Shown: positions 42,286 through 50,661 of the stretch, piece by piece
How positions within the stretch are numbered: position 1 is the first letter of the stretch
Layout: every line of letters starts with the position of its first letter
Source of the DNA: Streptomyces sp. TRM68416
GTDB taxonomy: Bacteria > Actinomycetota > Actinomycetes > Streptomycetales > Streptomycetaceae
DNA: 64,000 nt
Assembly (NCBI RefSeq): GCF_014596915.1
Contig: NZ_JACVWU010000024.1
Coordinates: forward strand, 1-64,000
Direction of reading: 5' to 3'
Program-made: the position numbers and the translations under genes
Notes under the pieces: generated by a model
Told to the model about the DNA's origin: nothing
Databases searched by the model: none
What the model saw: only the letters and a program-made list of their open reading frames with translations

Positions 42286-42378
42286 TCACCAAAACCCCGC
42301 GTCGACGGGGACCACGTGATGCTGCTCGCCCTGTGCACCTGCATGGTCGGAACACCCCCGCACCGGCGGGGAGCAGCG
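42286..42378. CRISPR. possible relic of a two-repeat type I-E CRISPR array
   Basis: Unit 2 (CGGAACACCCCCGCACCGG CGGGGAGCAGC, about 42349-42377) has the CCCCGC...GCGGGGA core of Streptomyces type I-E repeats. Unit 1 (ACCCCGCGTCGACGGGGACCA, about 42288-42316, shown split: ACCCCGCG, CGGGGACCA) matches it at most core positions, and the two GGGGA cores are exactly 61 bases apart, the 29+32 period of type I-E arrays. No third unit and no cas genes. Unit 1 overlaps the DUF3817 promoter, so coincidence is possible. Confidence 0.35.
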
Positions 42379-42396
42379 CGCTGACCCGCGGAAACC

Positions 42397-42906
42397 CTAC
42401 TCGCCCTCGAAGTCTCGCGCAGCGATTCGCAGCGGGCGCAGCATCGCGAAGATCTCCGCGCACTCCTCGGCGTCGTAGACGCCGAGCCCGAAGTCCATGG
42501 CCATCAGGTCGGCCGTGGCCGCGTCGACCACCTCGCGGCCCTTGGGGGTGATGACGGCGAGGGTGCCGCGTCCGTCGTTGGGGTTGGGGCGCTTGTCCAC
42601 CAGGCCCGACTTCACCAGGCGGTCCACCGTGTTGGTCACGGAGGTGGGGTGGACCATCAGGCGCTCGCCGATCTTCGACATGGGCAGCTCCCCGGCCTTG
42701 GAGAAGGTGAGCAGCACCAGCGCCTCGTAGCGGGCGAACGTCAGCCCGTACGGCTTGACCACCGCGTCGACCTCGGCGAGCAGGATCTGCTGGGCGCGCA
42801 TGATCGAGGTGATCGCGGCCATCGACGGCACGTTTCCCCAGCGCTGCTTCCAGAGCTCGTCGGCGCGGGCGATGGGATCGAAGGGAAGACTGAGGGGCTT
42901 CGGCAC
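42397..42906 (-). CDS. MarR family transcriptional regulator
   Basis: 169 aa. FARYEALVLLTFSKAGELPMSKIGERLMVHPTSVTNTVDRLVKSGLV spans the helix-turn-helix and DGRGTLAVITPKG the wing. The N-terminal ARADELWKQRW helix and the C-terminal helix form the dimer. It is divergent from the GH6 lipoprotein gene; the gap holds TTGCA-CAATTA-TGCAA, a possible operator for both. Confidence 0.9.
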   Translation of the reverse strand: MPKPLSLPFDPIARADELWKQRWGNVPSMAAITSIMRAQQILLAEVDAVVKPYGLTFARYEALVLLTFSKAGELPMSKIGERLMVHPTSVTNTVDRLVKSGLVDKRPNPNDGRGTLAVITPKGREVVDAATADLMAMDFGLGVYDAEECAEIFAMLRPLRIAARDFEGE

Positions 42907-43009
42907 GTCACCAGACCTTACCGGCCGGTCACATGCTGGTCAGCCCCGTCTCGTCTTTCGGGCGCGGAGTGCTCACGGAGACGGCGGGCCATGTCTTTTC
43001 ATGGGTGAT

Positions 43010-43025
43010 TTGCACAATTATGCAA
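43010..43025. promoter_or_regulatory. palindrome TTGCACAATTATGCAA between marR and GH6 gene
   Basis: TTGCA arms separated by six A/T-rich bases, about 50 bases before the GH6 start. A/T-rich palindromes of this size are typical MarR sites. Confidence 0.4.
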
Positions 43026-43075
43026 CGATTGGCTACCGATCGTCACTGCCCGTCACCCCCCACCCAGGGAGCAGC

Positions 43076-44083
43076 ATGTCCCGGCTGATCCGCATCCGCA
43101 CCCTCGCGGCTCTCACGGTGCTCGGCCTCGCGGCGGCCTGCTCGTCCGCGACCGACGTCGACGAGGCCTCCGTCACCGGCGCCGACTCCAGGAAGTCGGA
43201 CCCGGCACCGTCCTCCTCCCCGTTCTGGGTCGATCCCGACAGCCCGGCCGCGCAGCAGATCGAACTGTGGCGGCGCGAGGGCCGCACGCAGGACGCCGAG
43301 CTGCTCCGGCGGATCGCCGACCGGCCGGCCGCCCAGTGGCCGGCCGGCGAGATCGACCCGGGCCCCGACGTCCGTACGGCGACGGCGGCGGCCTCGGCCG
43401 AGGGGCGTACGGCGCTGTTCGTGGCGTACAACATCCCGCACCGGGACTGCGGCCAGCACTCGGCGGGCGGGGCCGCCGACGCGGACGCCTACCGGCAGTG
43501 GATCGGGAGCTTCGCCGACGCGCTCGGGGAGAGCCGGGCCCTGGTGGTGCTGGAGCCCGACGCGGTCGCGCACATCGTGGACGGCTGCACACCCGGCGAG
43601 TACCACGCCGAACGCGAGCAGCTGCTGGGCGAGGCGATCCGCCGGCTCAAGCAGCAGCCGCACACCAAGGTGTACCTCGACGCGGGCAACCCCTCCTGGA
43701 TCAAGGAGCCGGGGAAGCTGGTCGAACCGCTGCGGCGCGCCGGGATCGCCGAGGCCGACGGCTTCGCCCTGAACGTCTCCAACTTCCAGACGGACGACGC
43801 CACCAAGGCGTACGGTCTGAGGCTCTCCCGCGACCTCGGCGGCAAGCACTTCGTCATCGATTCGAGCCGCAACGGCAACGGCCCCCTGCCCGGCGTGTGG
43901 TGCAACCCGCCGGGGCGGGCCCTCGGCACCCCGCCCACGACGGAGACCGGCGAGCCCGCCGTCGACGCCTACCTGTGGGTCAAGCGGCCCGGCGAGTCCG
44001 ACGGGACCTGCGAGGGCGGACCGGACGCCGGGCAGTGGTGGCCGGAGTACGCGCTGGGTCTCGCCCGGAACGCGCGGTCGTGA
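43076..44083 (+). CDS. cslZ: glycoside hydrolase family 6 lipoprotein (cellulase-like, csl cluster)
   Basis: 335 aa from ATG 43076 with GGGAG upstream. Signal with lipobox (ALTVLGLAAACSS), so membrane-anchored outside the cell. GH6 barrel: LFVAYNIPHRDCGQHSAGGA, LVVLEPDAVAHI with the catalytic acid region, KVYLDAGNPSWI, FALNVSNFQTDD, DSSRNGNGP. GH6 enzymes cut beta-1,4-glucan by inversion. It stands next to glxA and cslA, convergent with four bases between stops, as in the hyphal-tip glucan cluster of Streptomyces, where it is thought to trim or release the polymer. Confidence 0.9.
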   Translation: MSRLIRIRTLAALTVLGLAAACSSATDVDEASVTGADSRKSDPAPSSSPFWVDPDSPAAQQIELWRREGRTQDAELLRRIADRPAAQWPAGEIDPGPDVRTATAAASAEGRTALFVAYNIPHRDCGQHSAGGAADADAYRQWIGSFADALGESRALVVLEPDAVAHIVDGCTPGEYHAEREQLLGEAIRRLKQQPHTKVYLDAGNPSWIKEPGKLVEPLRRAGIAEADGFALNVSNFQTDDATKAYGLRLSRDLGGKHFVIDSSRNGNGPLPGVWCNPPGRALGTPPTTETGEPAVDAYLWVKRPGESDGTCEGGPDAGQWWPEYALGLARNARS

Positions 44084-44086
44084 GGG

Positions 44087-46045
44087 TCATCGCTTCACCT
44101 GGATCCACTGCGCCTCCGACGGGGTGCCCTCCGCGTCGGTCACGAACAGCATGTACCAGCCGGGCGGCACCAGGGTCGGGTCCTTCGGTACGTCGACCGT
44201 GACCGCGTGCGCAGTCTTGGTGAGGCCGAGGGCGATGGAGCGCTGTTCGACGTCCGTCGTGTGCGTGACCGCGCTGGGGCGCATCAGGCGGGCGTTCTCG
44301 ATCCGTTCCGGGTGGTCGGTGCGGAAGGTCGCCCGGTGGTCCTCGTCGAGTTCCTTCGGTCCGTCCTTCAGTACGGGGCGCTCGGCGCCGTTCTTGTGCA
44401 GGGCGGGCGGGGTGAAGACCTCCATGCGCTGCTCGAAGTGGCCCAGCTTGGTGTTCTGTTGGTCGTCGAAGAGCGGGTCGGAGCCGAAGGTGGCGACCCG
44501 GCCGTCGGGCAGCAGCAGCGCCTCGGAGTGGTAGTTGCGGCCCACCCTGGGCGCGGCCGCCTCCTTGAAGACGTTCTCCTTCGGGACGTAGAACTGCGCC
44601 TTGAGGATGTTGCTGGCGCTGCGGCCGCGGTAGTCCTCGGAGCCGTTGGAGGTGAAGACGGTGTCGTCGGGCATGATCACGCTGTTCAGATAGCGCGTGC
44701 CCTGGGGGAGGTCGGGGCCGTCCTCGAAGGCGGGGTTGTCCTTCTTCAGGTCCACGACGGCCGTGCGGGGGGTGGACTTCTTCGACTCGCCGACGCCTCC
44801 GCCGCCGAGGATCATCACCTTCTGGTCCTGGGCCGGGGGCAGCAGCAGGGAGGCCGCGGTCTCCGTCTCGTCGGGGTCGCGCAGGCCGGGCACCTTCTCG
44901 AAGGTGTTGGTCTCCAGGTCCCACAACCCCGGTTCGCGGCCCATGTCGGCGGGGCCGTAACCGGCGTTCGCGGCCGGGTAGAAGAGCTTGCCGCCCTTGG
45001 TGAGGAAGAGGGCCGGGTAGGTCGGGAAGTACCGCTTCGGGCCCGGCGTCCACTTCTTGGTCTTCGGGTCGTAGATCTCGTTGTCGCCGGGGTCGACCAC
45101 GCCGACGTCGTCGAGGCCGGAGACGGCGAGGATCCGGCCGTCGTCGAGGCCGACCAGGGTCGGGTACCAGCGGGCCTTGTCCATCGGGTCGACCGGGATG
45201 TACTTCTCGGCCACGGGGTCGAACTCGTAGGCGGCGCGGATTCCCTGGAAGTCCTGCTTGTCGAGGGTGATCTTCTCGGAGAGGCCGTAGACGTTGTCCG
45301 CGTCCTTGCCGGCCAGGCCGACGACCTCGTACTGCGCCTGCCGGTCGGTGACCGACAGCGGTCCCGCCTCCACGGCCTCGACGAAGACCCGGGCCTCGCT
45401 CGCCGTCACCTTGGTCTGCCAGGGCTGCATCACACCGGCCTTGTTGTACGTCACCTTGAACGTGCGTTTGGCCTTCGGGACGGTGACGTCGAACCGGGTG
45501 ACGTACTCGACTCCGGCGGGCGAGCGGAAGCGGGTGCCCTTCTTGAGGAACACCGCCTTGTCCGGGCTCTCGTTCTTCACCCGCATACCGCCGCCCGCCC
45601 GCTCGACCTCGCCGTCGAGGAGCTCGTAGCGGGCGGTGCCGCCGGCCACGAGCAGGCGGCCGTCGGGGAGTTGGGCATGGCCGGAGCAGAAGAAGTCCTC
45701 GGGGGTCGGGATCTTCTTGAAGGTGTTGGCCTTCGGGTCCCAGAGGACCGTGTCGAAGGACCCCGCGTCGAATTTCTTCTGCTCGTTCCCCGAGCCCGCG
45801 ACGATCAGGACCTTTCCGGTGTGCAGGAGTGCCGCGTGGATGGCGTTGGTGCGGTACTCCTCCGGGATGTCGACCTGGCTCCAACTGCCGTACCTGGCTT
45901 TGTACTCGGGCTGGGCGATCTTGTACTCGTGGTACTTCTCGCCCGCGAAGTCCAGCGCGGCCGGGGCGTTGAGGCCGGCCAGGATCGCGATGCCGCCGAT
46001 GCCCAGGACGGTCTTCTTGGTCTTCTGCGAGGGGTGGTAGGCCAT
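44087..46045 (-). CDS. glxA: GlxA-type copper radical oxidase
   Basis: 652 aa, N-terminal membrane anchor (VLGIGGIAILAGLNAPAAL) and a Kelch-type beta-propeller. By comparison with galactose oxidase: Cys120 in DFFCSGHAQLPDG is the cross-linked Cys, Tyr in GTRYLNSVIMPDD the radical Tyr, the Tyr-His pair in RNYHSEALLLPDGRV and His in THTTDVEQR the other copper ligands, and VPPGWYMLFVTDAEG the C-terminal domain. In S. lividans GlxA oxidises the tip glycan made by CslA and is needed for morphogenesis. It is three bases from cslA, so co-translated. Confidence 0.96.
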   Translation of the reverse strand: MAYHPSQKTKKTVLGIGGIAILAGLNAPAALDFAGEKYHEYKIAQPEYKARYGSWSQVDIPEEYRTNAIHAALLHTGKVLIVAGSGNEQKKFDAGSFDTVLWDPKANTFKKIPTPEDFFCSGHAQLPDGRLLVAGGTARYELLDGEVERAGGGMRVKNESPDKAVFLKKGTRFRSPAGVEYVTRFDVTVPKAKRTFKVTYNKAGVMQPWQTKVTASEARVFVEAVEAGPLSVTDRQAQYEVVGLAGKDADNVYGLSEKITLDKQDFQGIRAAYEFDPVAEKYIPVDPMDKARWYPTLVGLDDGRILAVSGLDDVGVVDPGDNEIYDPKTKKWTPGPKRYFPTYPALFLTKGGKLFYPAANAGYGPADMGREPGLWDLETNTFEKVPGLRDPDETETAASLLLPPAQDQKVMILGGGGVGESKKSTPRTAVVDLKKDNPAFEDGPDLPQGTRYLNSVIMPDDTVFTSNGSEDYRGRSASNILKAQFYVPKENVFKEAAAPRVGRNYHSEALLLPDGRVATFGSDPLFDDQQNTKLGHFEQRMEVFTPPALHKNGAERPVLKDGPKELDEDHRATFRTDHPERIENARLMRPSAVTHTTDVEQRSIALGLTKTAHAVTVDVPKDPTLVPPGWYMLFVTDAEGTPSEAQWIQVKR

Positions 46046-46048
46046 GGC

Positions 46049-47860
46049 CTAGTTGCCTCCTGTCGTGGTGCTGGAGACGGGCGCGGTCGCTCCGCTGGTG
46101 GCGAGGGCGGGCTCGGTGCCGTCCACCGGGCGTGCGGCCGGGTGCGGTTGCTGCCGTGCCCTGCGCTCCTTGAGCAGCGTGACGGCCCATACGGCGACCG
46201 GCGCCAGGGAGATCACCATGGCGAGCACCGCCCAGGTGCGCATGGCCACGTGTGTGTGGTCCAGGACCACCGAGGCGGCCAGGGACGTCGCGAGGAGGGC
46301 CGCCCAGCACAGGTGGATGCGGAAGGTGAGCAGGCGGTCGGGGCTGGTGCCGCCGCCCTTGGGTGTGACGACGAAGCGGCTGGGGCGGCGGACGAGTGCC
46401 TCCGTGAAGGACTTCAGGTAGATCGGCGCGGAGAGCGCGGACATCGCCATGCCGGCCAGTCCGCCGGAGCCCTCCGGCTCGTGGGGCGAGACGTTGTGCC
46501 GTCTGTTCCACAGGTACAGGCAGATCTGGAGGGCGGCCGCGTCGCTGTAGAGCATCAGCCAGACGGAGGCGGTGACCTGGGTGCCGGAGGCGCCGAACCA
46601 GAGGAAGAGGAAGCAGCTGAGGATGCCGAGGAACCAGTTGACGGCGGTCATCGGGTAGTAGAACAGCATCAGGCTGTACGAGAAGAGCCGGCCCGGGGGC
46701 ATGGTGAACGGCGCCTTCCAGTACTGCTTGAGGAGCGTCTCGTAGGTTCCGCGCGACCAGCGCATCTGCTGGGTGAAGAAGTCGGTCCAGGAGGCGGGGC
46801 CCTCGCCGACGGCCAGGACGTCCGGGGTGTAGACCGAGCGCCAGTGGCGGCGGGTCTGCGGGTTGCGGCGGCGGTGGAGTTCGAAGCCGGTGGCCATGTC
46901 CTCGGTGATGGAGTCGTAGAGGCCGCCGATCTGCTGGACGGCCGCGATGCGTACGACGTTGTTGGTGCCGACGAACATGGGGGCGCGGTAGCGGTTGCCG
47001 GCGCGCTGGATGAGGGCGTGGAAGAGGAACTGCTGGGACTCGGCGGCCTTGGTGACGGGGTTGTGGTAGTTGCCGTAGACCTGCGGCCCGACGACGAAGG
47101 CGACGTCCGGGTCGCGGAAGTAACCCATCATCCGCTCCAGGAAGTTGGGGAGCGGGACGTGGTCGGTGTCGACGGAGGCGAAGAAGTCGTAGTCGTCGCC
47201 GTGCATCGCGATCCACGCGTTGTAGTTGCCGTGTTTGGTGCGGGCCTTGTGGACGCCCTTGGGGCGGTTCCACTCCGGGACGCCGTGGCGGGTGAAGTGG
47301 CGGACGCCGAGCTCCTGGCAGAGGGCCTTGGCCTGCTCGTCGTCGCCCTCGTCGAGGAGCCAGACGTCGAGGGGGCCGGTGTGGTGGATCCTCGTCGCCC
47401 CTTCGAGGGTGGCGCGGACCATGTCGAGGGGTTCCTTGCCCGGGACGTACGTGGTGAGGAAGGCGACGCGGGTGCCGGGTTCCGGGGTGACGGGGACGGG
47501 GTCTCGGGCCATGAGGGTGGCGTGGGCCACGGAGACGACGTTGACGACCATGAAGAGTTCGATGAGCCCGATGGCCACCAGCATGGTGATGTCGAGTCCG
47601 ACCAGCCACTGATCGCCGCCCTCTCGTTCCACCCAGTGGTTGGGCCACAGCAGGTAGGCGAGCAGCGCGCCCGTGAGCAGGGGCGCCAGTGTCATCAGGA
47701 CGATCGCGCGTATTCGGTGGGGCTCGCGGGACAGCAGCGAGGTGTACTGCACCCGGTACGACGGGCCGACCGGCTCCGTGAGCGGCCCGGCGAGTCGGCT
47801 GTGGGTGTCGTAGTCGTAGCCCTCCGGCCGCACAGCGCCCTCCAGTGATTGAGGAGTCAT
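46049..47860 (-). CDS. cslA: cellulose synthase-like glycosyltransferase CslA
   Basis: 603 aa GT2 membrane synthase. The D,D,D,QxxRW set is visible: LLDEGDDEQAK, FFASVDTDHVPLPNF, SITEDMATGF, QQMRWSRGTYE. Two N-terminal membrane helices (IVLMTLAPLLTGALLAYLLW, LDITMLVAIGLIELFMVV) and about five C-terminal ones. It makes a beta-linked glucan at hyphal tips. A Pro/Ala-rich tail ends it. From memory these genes sit at SCO2836-2838 in S. coelicolor, so their position here beside icmA is unusual. Confidence 0.95.
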   Translation of the reverse strand: MTPQSLEGAVRPEGYDYDTHSRLAGPLTEPVGPSYRVQYTSLLSREPHRIRAIVLMTLAPLLTGALLAYLLWPNHWVEREGGDQWLVGLDITMLVAIGLIELFMVVNVVSVAHATLMARDPVPVTPEPGTRVAFLTTYVPGKEPLDMVRATLEGATRIHHTGPLDVWLLDEGDDEQAKALCQELGVRHFTRHGVPEWNRPKGVHKARTKHGNYNAWIAMHGDDYDFFASVDTDHVPLPNFLERMMGYFRDPDVAFVVGPQVYGNYHNPVTKAAESQQFLFHALIQRAGNRYRAPMFVGTNNVVRIAAVQQIGGLYDSITEDMATGFELHRRRNPQTRRHWRSVYTPDVLAVGEGPASWTDFFTQQMRWSRGTYETLLKQYWKAPFTMPPGRLFSYSLMLFYYPMTAVNWFLGILSCFLFLWFGASGTQVTASVWLMLYSDAAALQICLYLWNRRHNVSPHEPEGSGGLAGMAMSALSAPIYLKSFTEALVRRPSRFVVTPKGGGTSPDRLLTFRIHLCWAALLATSLAASVVLDHTHVAMRTWAVLAMVISLAPVAVWAVTLLKERRARQQPHPAARPVDGTEPALATSGATAPVSSTTTGGN

Positions 47861-48424
47861 CGGCGATCAAGTCCGATATCCATACAAAAGTGGAGATTTG
47901 GTGGCGTGTCGAACTGGGGGCGTCCAGGTGGGTGGGGTATGGAGGGCTTCCTGTGGTGGGGGCTGGGGCCTTGCCTGCGGCGCATGTGCGGGTCTGGCGG
48001 GGGTGCGCGTAGCGCCTGTGGGGGGGTGTGAGTCGGGGCCGGGGTGGGGGGTGTCCGTCCTCGGTCCGGCCTACCGCCCGCCACATCGGCCCCGCCCCCA
48101 AACGCCCGCCGCTGCGGGCGGACACCCCCCACCCCGTCCCCTTCCCGCCGCGGGCGCCTGGGGGCACGCGGGATGCCCGGCTCGCACCCGGTTGAGGACG
48201 GCTGGCGGCTGGCGGCTCCGGGGGCGCAGCCCGTCCGGCGCGCGAGAACGATGCGGACCCTTATCGACGCCGGTCGTCACATCCAGCCCGTCCGGCGTTT
48301 GAGGACGAGGCCGTTCAGGCCGAACGGGGGTCCAGGGGGCGGAGCCCCCTGGCGGGGTCGAAGGGGCGGAGCCCCTGGGGGATGGGACGGGTAGGGGCGG
48401 CGGGGGCGAGAAACGGGCCGTGGC
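47861..48424. other. 560-base intergenic region with Streptomyces repeats
   Basis: The left part holds the cslA upstream region. 48281-48301 CAGCCCGTCCGGCGTTTGAGG and 48325-48410 (repeated GGGGCGGAGCCCC hairpin blocks followed by GGGACGGGTAGGGGCGGCGG) are members of widespread intergenic repeats; the second also occurs at 700-750. No gene supported. Confidence 0.6.
48330..48410. repeat. GGGGCGGAGCCCC hairpin repeat, second copy
   Basis: CAGGGGGCGGAGCCCCCTG and AGGGGCGGAGCCCCTG stand in tandem, followed by the tail GGGACGGGTAGGGGCGGCGG that also follows the hairpin at 697-715. Acts as a terminator-like hairpin for the minus-strand TetR operon end. Confidence 0.65.
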
Positions 48425-49081
48425 TCAGCCGGCGGACGCCGACCGGCGGCGCAGGTGGTGGCGTACGGCCCGCTGGGTCACCGGACCGAGGTCGTCCAGG
48501 GCCGCCACGAGCGCGCCGAGCTGCTCGAGCGCGTCCAGCGCCGAGTACGCCCCCTCCGCGTCAACCCCTTCGTACAACTCGATCCCCACGAACGACGCGG
48601 CCACCGCCCGCGCCAGCCCCGCCGGATCGACGAACTCCCCGAACGGCATACGCGCAAGAACCCGCACGAGGACGTTCTCGATCTCCACGATCCACAGGTC
48701 AAGACCGACCGCCGTCGCGGGCCCGAGGCTCGCATGGGTCTGGGCACCGGCGAGCAGCTGCCCGAGGAGGGAGACGTAACCGGAGGCCCGTTCCTCCTCG
48801 TGTATCTCCCGGCCGAGGGCCAGCAGTTCGGAGAGCGAGGTGATCTCCGCGAAGCGGGAACGGTAGCGGGACACCCGCTGCTCCGCCCCGTACCGGCACG
48901 CCGCCGCCAACAGCTCGTCCACGGACCCGAAGTGGTAGAAGACCAACGCCTGGTTGACCCCCGCGGCCGCCGCCACCGACCGCGCCGACGTCTTCGCGAT
49001 CCCCTGCTCGGTGAGCGTCCGCAGCGCCCCTTCGAGCAGCTTCGTCTTCGTCTCCAGGGACTTCGCCGTCTCCGGACTCAC
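48425..49081 (-). CDS. TetR family transcriptional regulator, last gene of its operon
   Basis: 218 aa. HTH: LLEGALRTLTEQGIAKTSARSVAAAAGVNQALVFYHFGSVDELL. The C-terminal domain is TetR_C_6-like (SLSELLALGREIHEEERASGYVSLLGQLLAG). Its GTG overlaps the DUF4166 stop by four bases. The operon promoter has two copies of GTTTGAGCGnnCGCTCAAAC, a standard TetR palindrome, so autorepression is likely. Confidence 0.9.
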   Translation of the reverse strand: MSPETAKSLETKTKLLEGALRTLTEQGIAKTSARSVAAAAGVNQALVFYHFGSVDELLAAACRYGAEQRVSRYRSRFAEITSLSELLALGREIHEEERASGYVSLLGQLLAGAQTHASLGPATAVGLDLWIVEIENVLVRVLARMPFGEFVDPAGLARAVAASFVGIELYEGVDAEGAYSALDALEQLGALVAALDDLGPVTQRAVRHHLRRRSASAG

Positions 49082-49758
49082 GCGCGCGCCTCCTCGCGCA
49101 CGGGCCGCAGCCCCGGCCGTACCCCGCAGGCGCGGAGGTCGGTGTAGGTGGCGCGGAAGGTCCCCTCGTAGCCGAAGAGGGGTCCGAAGTAGCGGTTGAC
49201 GACGCGGACCCGGATGCGGAAGCGGTCCGTCGAGTCGTCGTAGGACTCGCGCACTTCGGCGGTGGCGCCGATCAGTTCGGGTACGCGTACGTCCACCACC
49301 CCCTCGCGGAACCGGTGTTCGCCGGAGCGGATCAGGAGCGAGCCGTCGGGCTCGGCGTGGAAGTGCAGGTCGCTGGCGAGGTGTTGATGGGTGCCCAGGT
49401 AGTCGAGGATGCGGTCGCCGCGGGGGCCGAGCACCATCTGGGCGTCGAAGCGCCGGGCACGGCCGGGCAGGTCGAAGGTGCGCACGAAGGACACCGTCTC
49501 ACGCCCGTAGGTGTCGACGTAGGGCACGTTCTCGATGGTGAAGGGCACGTGGCGGCCCTCGCGCGGGACGAGGATGTTGCGGGTGCCGCCGAGCGACAGG
49601 AACGGCTTCACGAAGGCCCGGCCGTGCCAGATGCGGTCCATGACGCCGTGGCCGGTGCACGCTTCCCCGGACGCCAGGCCCACGGAGAAGCGGCGTCGCA
49701 GTTGTGGGTGCAGGCGGTCGAACTCCCGGCCCATCGCCGTGCGGAAGATCGAGGTCAT
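49078..49758 (-). CDS. DUF4166 protein
   Basis: 226 aa from ATG 49758. FRTAMGREFDRLHPQLRRRFSVG and the body (GRETVSFVRTFDLPG, RFDAQMVLGPRGDRILDYLG, LHFHAEPDGSLLIRSGEHRF) fit the DUF4166 fold, which is often fused or adjacent to SDR/saccharopine-dehydrogenase-like or TetR genes. It overlaps both neighbours by four bases, the middle gene of a three-gene operon. Function unknown. Confidence 0.85.
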   Translation of the reverse strand: MTSIFRTAMGREFDRLHPQLRRRFSVGLASGEACTGHGVMDRIWHGRAFVKPFLSLGGTRNILVPREGRHVPFTIENVPYVDTYGRETVSFVRTFDLPGRARRFDAQMVLGPRGDRILDYLGTHQHLASDLHFHAEPDGSLLIRSGEHRFREGVVDVRVPELIGATAEVRESYDDSTDRFRIRVRVVNRYFGPLFGYEGTFRATYTDLRACGVRPGLRPVREEARA

Positions 49759-50516
49759 CGGGGGTTCTCCAGGGTGCGAAGAAGGCGCGGCGCACGCGCG
49801 CGTGCGGGCGGCCTGCGCAGACAGCGCCGGGCGGCGGGCGTGCTGGGCAGCGGCGCCTTGAAGAGGGCCGCGCAGACCGCGGCGATGAGGAGGACGGGGC
49901 AGAGGTACGCCAGGGGCGCGGCGTAGGGGCCCAGGAGGCGGAGGGCCGATTCCAGGGCCAGGCCGGTGCAGCCGGCCGTGATGACCAGCGCACGGACCGC
50001 GAGTTCCGTGAGCCAGTTCAGGCGGGCCCGCTCGGGGGTGATGCCGTGCTCCAGCCACAGGCGCAGGCGGTCGAAGGACCAGGCCGTCGCCCAGCCCATG
50101 AGCGGGCGGAAGAGCAGGCGGTCGGCGAGCGCACCGAGGGCGCCCCAGCGGGGGCGGTAGTCGTAGCCGGTGAGGAAGCGGATCCCGTCGTCGTCGGGGA
50201 CGTAACGCCAGTAGCCGCTGCCCTCGGCGAGGAGGGAGAGGGGGTGCGGGGAGGCGAAGCGCAGGGCCGAGGTGCGGGTGCCGTCGGGGCGTTCCTTCTC
50301 GCCCGCCGAGATCCCGGTGCCGGCGACGGTGAGGCCGGGGAGCACGCGCGTGGCGTAGCGGAAGCGCTGCGGTTCGCCCTCCGCGTGCGGGAGGTGAGCG
50401 ATCTCGGTGAAGCGCAGGTCCCAGCGCTGGTGCTGGGACGGCTCCTGGGTGCGGGCCCAGAGTTCGTCGAGGTCGGCGCGGATCCGCGCCTCTATGTAGA
50501 GCCCGTGGTGGCTCAT
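49755..50516 (-). CDS. SRPBCC (START-like) domain protein with C-terminal membrane helices
   Basis: 253 aa from ATG 50516 with GGGGGAA upstream. The first ~150 residues are a lipid/ligand-binding SRPBCC fold (LYIEARIRADLDELWARTQEPSQHQRWDLRF, LTGYDYRPRWG). Two hydrophobic segments follow (ALVITAGCTGLALESALRLL, APLAYLCPVLLIAAVCAAL). First gene of the operon with DUF4166 and TetR; a role in handling a hydrophobic compound at the membrane is a guess. Confidence 0.82.
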   Translation of the reverse strand: MSHHGLYIEARIRADLDELWARTQEPSQHQRWDLRFTEIAHLPHAEGEPQRFRYATRVLPGLTVAGTGISAGEKERPDGTRTSALRFASPHPLSLLAEGSGYWRYVPDDDGIRFLTGYDYRPRWGALGALADRLLFRPLMGWATAWSFDRLRLWLEHGITPERARLNWLTELAVRALVITAGCTGLALESALRLLGPYAAPLAYLCPVLLIAAVCAALFKAPLPSTPAARRCLRRPPARARAPRLLRTLENPR

Positions 50517-50540
50517 GCGATTCCCCCAGGTCAGCTGTGT

Positions 50541-50603
50541 GTTTGAGCGACCGCTCAAACTGCTTGAGGAGGAAGGTACCCGGTTTTGAGCGACTGCTCA
50601 AAC
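50541..50603. promoter_or_regulatory. twin TetR operators GTTTGAGCGnnCGCTCAAAC
   Basis: 50541-50560 reads GTTTGAGCGACCGCTCAAAC. 50584-50603 is TTTTGAGCGACTGCTCAAAC. Centres are 43 bases apart (four helical turns) just upstream of the SRPBCC gene start, whose operon ends with a TetR gene. Confidence 0.85.
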
Positions 50604-50617
50604 AGCGGGCAGAAGAA

Positions 50618-50644
50618 AACCCCGGTCCGCGCGGGACCGGGGTT
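50618..50644. terminator. terminator of thiamine-binding/DUF3817 operon
   Basis: AACCCCGGTCC-GCGCG-GGACCGGGGTT, perfect 11-bp stem, 17 bases after the stop of the minus-strand thiamine-binding gene. Confidence 0.85.
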
Positions 50645-50661
50645 CGGCGTATGTGCCCGTG

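Noticed and set aside
43980..48167. 1395-codon open frame on the minus strand across the GH6, glxA and cslA genes
   Set aside because: Pro/Arg/His-rich translation without domains; a high-GC shadow of glxA and cslA, which have full family motifs in their own frames.
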